From contig CAIXZV010000435.1 in the NCBI GenBank assembly GCA_903924005.1, positions 1 through 6,961 on the forward strand: a stretch of DNA of 6,961 bases. Direction: 5' to 3'. The translations under genes were made by a program, and so were the position numbers. The first letter of the stretch is position 1. Every line of letters starts with the position of its first letter. This document shows, in pieces, positions 1 through 4,316 of the stretch. Source of the DNA: an uncultured Chloroflexota bacterium. GTDB taxonomy: Bacteria; Chloroflexota; Limnocylindria; Limnocylindrales; CSP1-4. The notes below the pieces were generated by a model. That model was not told the DNA's origin. It saw only the letters and a program-made list of their open reading frames with translations, and ran no database searches.

Positions 1-483
1 CGAGAGGTTTGTCGTGAGCCAGCCGCCAAGGAGCGGGCCGAGGGCGGCCATGCCTCCGATGACCGAGCCATACACGGCAAACGCGATGGCGCGCTCCCGG
101 CCGCGGAATGTGGCGTTGAGGATGGACTGGGTTGCGGGGGCAATCGCCGCGCCGCCGACGCCCTGCAGCACGCGTGCCGCGAGGAGGAGCGGACCGGTGG
201 GGGCGAGGCCGGCAAGCAGCGACGCGCCAACGAAGATGCCGAGGCCCACGATGTACAGGCGGCGGCGGCCCAGGATGTCGCCCGTCCGGCCCAACGTCAC
301 AAGGAGCGCGGCAAAGACGAGCGGGTAGATGGAGACCACCCATTCGGCGCCCGACCCGTCAAGGCCGAGGTCCCGTACGATGGACGGGATGGCGACGTTC
401 ACGATGGTGGCGTCGACGATGATCATTGAGATGCCCAGGCTGAGGGCCAGAAGGGTCAGCCATCGAGCTTTGCCGAGGTTCAC
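1..483 (-). CDS. MFS transporter, DHA2 (EmrB/QacA) drug-efflux type, 5' part only
   Basis: Inner-membrane proton-coupled multidrug or metabolite exporter; only the first 161 residues lie in the window and the gene continues past the left edge. Visible family motifs: DATIVNVAIP at residues 24-33 in the first helix (the D-x-T-I-V-N-V-A-x-P signature of 14-helix DHA2 members), motif A between helices 2 and 3 (G65, D69, G72-R75), motif B in helix 4 (R104, Q107, G108), and antiporter motif C near residues 139-154 (GPLLGG at the end). The start is the GTG at 481-483, preceded by AAGGA on the minus strand (493-497) with a suitable gap. It is divergent from a MarR-type repressor only 33 bp away, so it is probably repressed by that protein and induced by its substrate. 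The substrate cannot be read from this part. Family assignment is strong. Confidence 0.93.
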   Translation of the reverse strand, partial: MNLGKARWLTLLALSLGISMIIVDATIVNVAIPSIVRDLGLDGSGAEWVVSIYPLVFAALLVTLGRTGDILGRRRLYIVGLGIFVGASLLAGLAPTGPLLLAARVLQGVGGAAIAPATQSILNATFRGRERAIAFAVYGSVIGGMAALGPLLGGWLTTNLS

Positions 484-516
484 GAAGGTGCATCCTTTGC
501 GTAAGGAATTGATTTC
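484..516. promoter_or_regulatory. 33-bp divergent spacer holding two back-to-back Shine-Dalgarno sites
   Basis: The gap between the two GTG starts holds the palindrome TCCTTTGCGTAAGGA at 493-507 (5-bp arms TCCTT/AAGGA, 5-bp centre). Each arm is also the Shine-Dalgarno sequence of one gene: AAGGA at 503-507 for the MarR gene, and its complement at 493-497 for the MFS gene. The spacer is too short for two full promoters, so at least one promoter must lie inside the opposite coding region. A MarR operator here would block both genes, but the palindrome may be only a by-product of two SD sites facing each other. Confidence 0.5.
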
Positions 517-1080
517 GTGACGAATGTATCTGATGGCGACGAGGCTGTCAACCCGTCTGACGCTGGCGGCGTCGGCGGCGCCGGCCGTTCGGCGCTGGAG
601 ATCAGCCGCCTGCTGGTTGAGGTGCTCGCGGCCGAGCGCGCAGGCCGGCGCGGCGCGGGCGAGTCGTCAGGGGATGCGGCTCCCGGTGCATTTGCAGCCA
701 CCACGTCGGGCGCCCACACGGGACCCAGCGGCCCCATCGCGTCCCACGTGATCCGGGCCGCAGTCCACATTTACGAGCAGGGCCCGCAGACCATCGGCCA
801 GCTCGCGGCCGGCCTCGGCGTGTCGCAGGGCTGGGCCAGCCGCGTCGTGGACGAGATGGAGCGCGCTGGCTACGTCGAGCGCGAGCGCGATCCCGATGAT
901 CGGCGCGTTGTCCGCGTGCGTCTGGCACCGGCCGCGGTGTCGCGTGTTGAGGTGGCATACCGCTGGCGGGGAGACGCCGTGGAGGCGGCGCTCGAAGGGA
1001 TGTCTCCAGATGAGCGCGCGGCGGTGGCGTCGTTTCTGCGCAGGTTCGTGGCGGCGGTCAAGACCTCGGCAACCGGCTGA
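517..1080 (+). CDS. MarR-family transcriptional regulator
   Basis: DNA-binding winged helix-turn-helix repressor, expected to act as a dimer and to release DNA on binding a small ligand. The HTH spans about residues 88-135: helix QTIGQLAAGLG, recognition helix SQGWASRVVDEMERAG, then the wing ERERDPDDRRVVRVRL with the conserved D-x-D-R-R pattern of MarR proteins. The C-terminal helices (about 143-183) would complete the dimer interface. At 187 residues it is longer than the usual 140-160. The excess is a Gly/Ala/Ser-rich, probably disordered stretch at about residues 43-75, between the first helix and the rest of the fold. The start is the GTG at 517, with AAGGA 9 nt upstream. It is divergent from the MFS exporter, which is its likely target. 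Ligand unknown. Confidence 0.9.
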   Translation: MTNVSDGDEAVNPSDAGGVGGAGRSALEISRLLVEVLAAERAGRRGAGESSGDAAPGAFAATTSGAHTGPSGPIASHVIRAAVHIYEQGPQTIGQLAAGLGVSQGWASRVVDEMERAGYVERERDPDDRRVVRVRLAPAAVSRVEVAYRWRGDAVEAALEGMSPDERAAVASFLRRFVAAVKTSATG

Positions 1081-1081
1081 C

Positions 1082-1104
1082 CCGGCGCCGGCAGGTGGCG
1101 CCGG
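1082..1104. terminator. GC-rich stem-loop between convergent genes, possible terminator
   Basis: CCGGCGCC (1082-1089) and GGCGCCGG (1097-1104) form a perfect 8-bp stem with a 7-nt loop, starting two bases after the MarR stop codon and ahead of the end of the convergent HxlR gene. There is no T-run on either side, so it is either an intrinsic terminator of the T-poor kind common in high-GC genomes or an mRNA 3' end stabiliser. Confidence 0.5.
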
Positions 1105-1141
1105 TACGGCGTCGCCAGGGGCTAACCGACCGGGCTCCCCG

Positions 1142-1531
1142 TCAGGCGCTCACCGCATAGCGCTGGCCAAACCGCTCCATCGCCTGCAGCACCGGGATCA
1201 ACTCCAGACCCGCGGCGCTGAGGCTGTACTCCACGTGCGGCGGCACAACGGCAAACACCACACGGTCCACCAGACCGTCCGCCTCCAGCTCCCGCAGGGA
1301 CTGGGCGAGCATCTTGTGCGTGATCCCGCGGACCTCGCGCTTGAGCCCGCCGTAGCGGACGGTCCCGTGCTGCACCAGCTGCCAGACGATCAGCGTCTTC
1401 CAGCGGCCCGTGAGCGCGTCAATCGCCAGGTTCACCGGACAGTAGTAGGGGCGTCCTGCCAGCTCGAATGGCGCTGGAACGGGGATCGGCTCCGCCGGCT
1501 CGGCGGCGTTCAGATCGATGATGCTATCCAT
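1142..1531 (-). CDS. HxlR-family transcriptional regulator
   Basis: Winged-helix regulator of 129 residues (family usually 100-150) that binds DNA as a dimer. Diagnostic HxlR features are all present: the N-terminal C31-P followed by A-I-D-A-L-T-GRWKTLIVWQL (36-52), then RYGGLKREVRGITHKMLAQ (59-77), LRELEADGLVDR (79-90), and the wing VVPPHVEYSLSAAG (95-108). Cys31 sits where HxlR members such as YodB and HypR carry a redox- or electrophile-sensing cysteine. The ATG at 1529-1531 has no Shine-Dalgarno sequence, but a promoter-like -10 element ends six bases before it, so the mRNA may be leaderless. Divergent from a SnoaL-like cyclase, its probable target. The first 20 residues are acidic and proline-rich and lie outside the fold. 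Confidence 0.93.
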   Translation of the reverse strand: MDSIIDLNAAEPAEPIPVPAPFELAGRPYYCPVNLAIDALTGRWKTLIVWQLVQHGTVRYGGLKREVRGITHKMLAQSLRELEADGLVDRVVFAVVPPHVEYSLSAAGLELIPVLQAMERFGQRYAVSA

Positions 1532-1537
1532 TTGGTG

Positions 1538-1562
1538 AGTATGGCACAGAATAGTGCGTACT
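1538..1562. promoter_or_regulatory. Nested inverted repeat, candidate HxlR operator
   Basis: The left half AGTATGGCAC (1538-1547) and right half GTGCGTACT (1554-1562) are inverted copies (AGTA-TG-GCAC against AGTA-C-GCAC) apart from one extra base and one substitution, around a 6-bp centre AGAATA. The element runs from the -10 towards the -35 of the proposed HxlR promoter, so bound protein would block its own gene. TAGTGC recurs as a direct repeat at 1552-1557 and 1574-1579, 22 bp (about two helical turns) apart, toward the cyclase gene. Confidence 0.5.
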
Positions 1563-1568
1563 AGTCAA
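1538..1568 (-). promoter_or_regulatory. Likely promoter of the HxlR gene (leaderless transcript)
   Basis: On the minus strand, TTGACT (1568-1563; 5 of 6 match to TTGACA) is followed after 19 bp by CATACT (1543-1538; 4 of 6 match to TATAAT). The -10 element ends six bases before the ATG, which would place transcription initiation at or next to the start codon and explains the missing SD site. The 19-bp spacer is longer than optimal, which is the main weakness. Confidence 0.45.
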
Positions 1569-1635
1569 GAAGGTAGTGCATTCGCTAAGGTCCAGCCAGC
1601 GCCGGTCAACTATGACCGGGCCGACGGAGACACCT

Positions 1636-2058
1636 GTGACCACACGCACCGAAACCCAAGACGCCGCACTCGCCGTGTCGCGCGCCATCGCCGCCCGCGA
1701 GATCGCCACCCGTGGCGCTGACCTGCTGGATCCGGCCTTCCGTTATCACGGCGCCGCCGGGATGGAGTTGGACCGCGACGCCTACATCGGCTTCATGAGC
1801 GCCCTGAGCGATGCGTTTCCGGACATGGTGATGACCTTTGAGCCGGTCATCGTGGACGGCAACCGCGTGGGCGTGCACTGGGTGAACCAATTCACCCACC
1901 AGGGCGCCTACATGGGTGTGGAGCCCACGGGCCGAGCCATGGTCCTCACCGGCACGTTCATCCGCGAAGTGGCCAATGGCCGCGTCGTGGAGGAGTGGGA
2001 CACCCCCGACCTATTCGGGATGGCCGGCCAGCTGGGCCTTATCCCGAGCGCTAGCTGA
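1636..2058 (+). CDS. SnoaL-like ester cyclase family protein (SnoaL/NTF2 fold)
   Basis: Small cone-shaped alpha+beta barrel protein of 140 residues, the usual length for this family. Named members close rings in polyketides by aldol chemistry, but most bacterial stand-alone copies have no known substrate. Visible features: FRYHG near 35-39, YIGFMSALSDAFPDM (50-64), VIVDGNRVGVHW (71-82), the family core FTHQGAYMGVEPTGR (86-100), FIREVANGRVVEEWDTPD (108-125) and the ending QLGLIP. The start is uncertain: GTG at 1636 has GGAGA 5-6 nt upstream and is preferred, while ATG at 1612 in the same frame would add eight residues but has only a weak SD. It is divergent from an HxlR regulator and is probably controlled by it in response to an electrophile or quinone-like compound (inference). 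Confidence 0.88.
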   Translation: MTTRTETQDAALAVSRAIAAREIATRGADLLDPAFRYHGAAGMELDRDAYIGFMSALSDAFPDMVMTFEPVIVDGNRVGVHWVNQFTHQGAYMGVEPTGRAMVLTGTFIREVANGRVVEEWDTPDLFGMAGQLGLIPSAS

Positions 2059-2066
2059 CCCACGAG

Positions 2067-2084
2067 GACGCGCCGAAACGCGTC
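2067..2084 (+). terminator. Short hairpin after the cyclase gene
   Basis: GACGCG (2067-2072) and CGCGTC (2079-2084) form a 6-bp GC-rich stem with loop CCGAAA, starting eight bases after the cyclase stop codon. There is no T-run downstream. It could be a weak terminator or an mRNA 3' end structure. Confidence 0.4.
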
Positions 2085-2116
2085 GGAACAGACACCCTTG
2101 TGTCATCGCGGGGCTC

Positions 2117-2341
2117 GTGGCAATCGTCACGCACGGAGCCCCGCAGACGCAAGGAGCCGTCGCGCCGAAGATCATCAGCGATCCCATCGCCTTCTTGGCC
2201 GAGCTACATGAGGGCATCCTCCTTGTGCACCCGGCCAAGCTTCTGGCCGCTGGCGATCCGTGGGCCATCGTCCGCGCCACCGTGGGCCGAGCCGGCTGGC
2301 GGAGCGCTCACAGGGTCACCCGGACGCGGGTGCGACACTGA
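2117..2341 (+). CDS. Doubtful 74-residue ORF or gene remnant
   Basis: From a GTG at 2117 this frame is open to a TGA at 2339-2341 and has GC-rich third codon positions like its neighbours. The middle part (SDPIAFLAELHEGILLVHPA, then KLLAAGDPWAIVRATVGRAG) reads like an ordinary helical protein segment, while the end is Arg-rich. I recognise no family and the SD is weak (GGGG just upstream). The frame stays open upstream into the cyclase gene, where it is out of phase with it, so the open stretch could be chance. It may be a small protein, the decayed end of a lost gene, or nothing. Confidence 0.22.
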   Translation: MAIVTHGAPQTQGAVAPKIISDPIAFLAELHEGILLVHPAKLLAAGDPWAIVRATVGRAGWRSAHRVTRTRVRH

Positions 2342-2393
2342 TCGCGTTGGCCCTTCGTGCGGCCGCAACACAGGCCACACAGGAGGCGAACTG

Positions 2394-2579
2394 ATGTCCA
2401 AGGGTCGCGCGGCGCTGGCCGTGCTGCTGCTGCTGATGGGTCTCGTGTGGACCGGTCAGGGTGCCGGGCTGATTCCCGGCAGCTTCATGACCGGCTCGTC
2501 GTTCTGGCTTGGTGTTGGCCTCGTGTGCCTCGTGCTTGGAGCGACCATTGGCTGGACAGCTCGGGGACGGAGGACCTAG
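2394..2579 (+). CDS. Small two-helix membrane protein with GSFMTG motif
   Basis: A 61-residue hydrophobic protein with two predicted membrane helices: residues about 6-22 (ALAVLLLLMGLVWTGQG) and 37-54 (FWLGVGLVCLVLGATIGW). They are joined by the loop AGLIPGSFMTGSS and followed by a basic tail (ARGRRT) that should face the cytoplasm. I recall the pattern W-x-G-Q-G...I-P-G-S-F-M-T-G from small uncharacterised membrane proteins of Chloroflexota and Actinomycetota; its function is unknown. The start is firmly set by a perfect SD, AGGAGG at 2381-2386, 7 nt before the ATG. It ends with TAG 66 bp before the lipoprotein gene on the same strand, so the two may be co-transcribed. Confidence 0.82.
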   Translation: MSKGRAALAVLLLLMGLVWTGQGAGLIPGSFMTGSSFWLGVGLVCLVLGATIGWTARGRRT

Positions 2580-2645
2580 GGAACCAGGCCAACCATCCGG
2601 CCGTCTTGGCCGCCTCCAACCCGCTAGAAATGAGGCGTCCCACTG

Positions 2646-3140
2646 ATGTACCGCGCCCCGCACCGCGTTGCCGTTCGTAGCGGAGCGGCCACGCTCCTGC
2701 TTGTCGCTCTCGTCCTGTCCGTCGCGGCCTGCACAGGAGTTGCGGCCGCCCCAACCGCCGCCCCAACCGCCCTGCCGACGGCTGCCCCAACCGCCGCCCC
2801 CAGCCCCGTTGAGCGCACCGTGACCGAGGCTGACAACGGCACAACCGTGACCGTGCCCGCCGGGTCAACGGTGACGCTGGTCCTGGCCAACACCTACTGG
2901 CAGGTCCAGGGCAGTTCGGACGCCAAGGTCCTGGCGCCTGTCTCCGGTCCAACCGTCTCGGCACCCCCGATGGGCGGCTCATGCGTTCCGGGCAGCGGCT
3001 GCGGCACGGTGACCGCCGTCTTCCACGCGGTTGCCGCAGGGCACGCCTCCATCCTCGCGTCGCGGAGCACGTGCGGCGAGGCGATGCTGTGCCAGGGCAC
3101 GGCAGGCGCGTATCAAGTGACCATCGTCGTCGGCGGGTAG
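2646..3140 (+). CDS. Cysteine-rich lipoprotein with single beta-sandwich-like domain
   Basis: Secreted lipoprotein of 164 residues. The signal peptide has basic residues at 3-11, a hydrophobic core at 14-26 and lipobox LSVAAC with lipidated Cys29, followed by an Ala/Pro/Thr spacer (34-54) that would lift the domain off the membrane. The domain (56-164) has beta-strand features: VTEADNGTTVTVPAGSTVTLVLA (58-80), YWQV, FHAVAAGHASILASR (126-140) and a final YQVTIVV strand. This outline resembles the chagasin-like protease inhibitor (I42) or Ig-like lipoprotein domains, but the typical I42 loop motif is not clear, so the name is tentative. Four cysteines form two CX5C pairs (113/119 and 143/149). 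The ATG at 2646 has GAGG 10 nt upstream. It lies downstream of the small membrane protein and is followed by a terminator. Confidence 0.82.
   Translation: MYRAPHRVAVRSGAATLLLVALVLSVAACTGVAAAPTAAPTALPTAAPTAAPSPVERTVTEADNGTTVTVPAGSTVTLVLANTYWQVQGSSDAKVLAPVSGPTVSAPPMGGSCVPGSGCGTVTAVFHAVAAGHASILASRSTCGEAMLCQGTAGAYQVTIVVGG
2745..2801 (+). repeat. Short tandem repeat coding the Ala-Ala-Pro-Thr spacer
   Basis: The 12-mer GCCGCCCCAACC occurs in tandem at 2745-2756 and 2757-2768 and, with one change, at 2781-2792. It encodes A-A-P-T units between lipobox and folded domain. Such spacers often vary in copy number between strains through slippage. Confidence 0.7.
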
Positions 3141-3167
3141 GCGCACCGCCGCCGCACAACGCCGAAA

Positions 3168-3195
3168 CAGGGCCGGTCCATTTGGGCCGGCCCTG
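3168..3195. terminator. Strong stem-loop terminator between convergent genes
   Basis: CAGGGCCGGTCC (3168-3179) pairs with GGGCCGGCCCTG (3184-3195) over 12 bp with a single G-T pair and a 4-base loop ATTT. It lies 27 bp after the lipoprotein stop, followed by the moderately T-rich ATCGTTGTTG. The symmetry lets it also end the convergent minus-strand transcript. Confidence 0.75.
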
Positions 3196-3203
3196 ATCGT
3201 TGT

Positions 3204-3221
3204 TGACGACAGGTGTCGTCA
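3204..3221 (-). terminator. Second stem-loop, just after the bactofilin-like gene
   Basis: TGACGAC (3204-3210) and GTCGTCA (3215-3221) form a perfect 7-bp stem with a 4-base loop, 7 nt downstream of the stop codon of the minus-strand gene. Together with the stem at 3168-3195 it makes a tandem pair of hairpins in the convergent gap. No T-run follows it on the minus strand. Confidence 0.5.
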
Positions 3222-3228
3222 GATGGCA

Positions 3229-4179
3229 TCAACTGGCGCTTGCCGCTGACGGACCCCAACCGGCCGGAGCGGCCGAAGCAGTCACTGGTGCGGCAGGCTC
3301 GGGCCGGACGGTGTGCCACGCTGCAAGCAGCAGGGCGCCGAACCCGAGGAAGGTCGCGACCGTGCTCACGAGGGGCACGATGCCCGCCAGCGCCAGGACC
3401 ACCACGCCGATGACGGCTGCGCGGTACGGCCGGCCAGTCTCCTGCGTGCCCCGGAGGTTGCCCAGCAGCCAGTCGCCCACCAAGATCGCGGCCACCAGCC
3501 AGCCCAGCAGCGCGAGCGCAGGCAGCACCAGGAAGAGTCCGGCAAGCCCAATCGGGGCGCCGATGATGGTGGCGATCAGCAGCCCTGCAATCATCGGCAG
3601 GACCACGGAACCCGCCACCCCCACCGCGAACACCTTGAGCGGCTGACGCGTGATCAGGGCGCCGACCGTCCGCGTCTGGCGGGCGCCAAAGGCGGCCAGG
3701 AGCAGACCGGCGGCGATCATCGCAAGCCCAAAGCCTACGGTGATCACCAAGATGAGCGGGATCATCAGCACGGCGAACGCGGCAATGTCGGTATCGAGCG
3801 TGGTGAACCGGCCGGTGACCACGGCGCTTGCGTCGCGCGTCACCGTGCCGTGCAGCGTGGAGATGTCGCCGGTGACCGTCGTGCCGGCGCCAAGAACTGC
3901 GGTGCCGTCCACAACCACCAGGTGCCGGGCGGTGGCGCCGGTGAGGGTGACCGTGCCGTGCACGACCACCACCGAGTCAACCGTTCCGGCGATGGTGCCG
4001 GTGCCGTCCACGACAACCGCGGCATCAAGGGTCTGGCCCTCAGGGACGTTGACCGTGCCGTTGACTGACACCACGGCTCCGTGACCGGAGACGTAGAGGG
4101 GGTCCGCGGCAAAGGCTGCCGGGGCAAGGGTGAGCAGCAGGATTGCGGTGGCGGCCGTGATCAAGAACAGGCGTCGCAT
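3229..4179 (-). CDS. Exported bactofilin-like (polymer-forming) beta-repeat protein with membrane helices
   Basis: A 316-residue protein. Residues 1-25 form a classical signal peptide (MRR, hydrophobic core, AFA-A cleavage site). Residues 28-128 are short beta repeats ending in G-T (NGTV, VVVDGT, VVVHGT, VVVDGT, LHGTV), as in the bactofilin right-handed beta-helix. About 133-290 is strongly hydrophobic with four to six helices (near 133-166, 182-204, 208-238, 254-288), and the tail is Ala/Pro-rich. Cytosolic bactofilins are about 120-180 residues and polymerise into scaffolds; here the signal peptide would put the repeats outside the membrane. Similar proteins are annotated as polymer-forming cytoskeletal proteins in other bacteria. 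The ATG at 4177-4179 has GGAAGGAA 6 nt upstream. It follows a bitopic membrane protein gene on the same strand, with a strong palindrome between them. Confidence 0.82.
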   Translation of the reverse strand: MRRLFLITAATAILLLTLAPAAFAADPLYVSGHGAVVSVNGTVNVPEGQTLDAAVVVDGTGTIAGTVDSVVVVHGTVTLTGATARHLVVVDGTAVLGAGTTVTGDISTLHGTVTRDASAVVTGRFTTLDTDIAAFAVLMIPLILVITVGFGLAMIAAGLLLAAFGARQTRTVGALITRQPLKVFAVGVAGSVVLPMIAGLLIATIIGAPIGLAGLFLVLPALALLGWLVAAILVGDWLLGNLRGTQETGRPYRAAVIGVVVLALAGIVPLVSTVATFLGFGALLLAAWHTVRPEPAAPVTASAAPAGWGPSAASAS

Positions 4180-4252
4180 CGTGGGTTCCTTCCATCCCTA
4201 GACGGGGGTTGTTGACACCGTCGACGCTACGCCGCTGGCCGGGCGCAACCCA

Positions 4253-4266
4253 GCCGGGCACCCGGC
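4253..4266. repeat. Short palindrome upstream of the bactofilin-like gene
   Basis: GCCGGG (4253-4258) and CCCGGC (4261-4266) are inverted 6-bp arms around CA, only 5 bp from the larger palindrome at 4272-4295. The half GCCGGGC is also repeated directly at 4238-4244. In GC-rich DNA such a small element may be chance. Confidence 0.35.
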
Positions 4267-4271
4267 ATCTT

Positions 4272-4295
4272 GGGGGTAGGGAAAGCCCTACCCCC
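4272..4295. promoter_or_regulatory. Perfect 10-bp-arm palindrome: terminator or operator
   Basis: GGGGGTAGGG (4272-4281) and CCCTACCCCC (4286-4295) are perfect inverted copies around AAAG. On the minus strand it starts 21 nt after the stop of the bitopic membrane protein gene, where a terminator belongs, but it is followed by AAGATG rather than a T-run. It also lies about 93 bp upstream of the bactofilin-like gene start, where an operator or activator site would sit. The two readings cannot be told apart from sequence alone. Confidence 0.6.
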
Positions 4296-4316
4296 TCATC
4301 AGGCAGCCATCTATGG

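Larger units (their letters stand above)
2059..2393. other. 335-bp stretch without a firm gene
   Basis: Apart from the hairpin at 2067-2084, the doubtful ORF at 2117-2341 and the strong SD AGGAGG at 2381-2386 of the next gene, I see no RNA gene, repeat or recognisable domain. The promoter for the small membrane protein gene should be near 2342-2380, but no convincing -35/-10 pair is visible there. Confidence 0.5.

Noticed and set aside
896..1564. Plus-strand open frame of 222 codons overlapping the MarR and HxlR genes
   Set aside because: It lies partly out of frame within MarR and antisense to the HxlR gene, and its protein is low-complexity His/Arg/Pro-rich with no family features, while both overlapped genes are clear.
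2011..2280. Minus-strand open frame of 89 codons in the 2059-2393 gap
   Set aside because: Overlaps the end of the cyclase, has no SD and looks random; the plus-strand frame at 2117-2341 is the slightly better candidate.
2600..2620. CGGCC/GGCCG inverted repeat between the small membrane protein and the lipoprotein genes
   Set aside because: Only 5-bp arms built from GGCC, which is expected often in DNA of this composition; not enough for a terminator call.
2745..2801. CRISPR-like short repeats
   Set aside because: The repeats are 12 bp, in frame and directly adjacent without spacers; they encode an Ala-Ala-Pro-Thr stalk.
2485..3159. Minus-strand open frame of 224 codons across the small membrane protein and lipoprotein genes
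   Set aside because: Arg/Pro/Gly-rich antisense shadow of GC-rich coding DNA; the plus-strand genes have SD sites, a signal peptide and a lipobox.
3313..4068. Plus-strand open frame of 251 codons opposite the bactofilin-like gene
   Set aside because: Composition (His, Gln, Asp, Arg, Gly runs) is typical of the antisense of a hydrophobic gene; no SD or domain.
4212..4217. Consensus TTGACA on the plus strand
   Set aside because: No -10 at 16-18 bp downstream and no plus-strand gene follows; probably chance.
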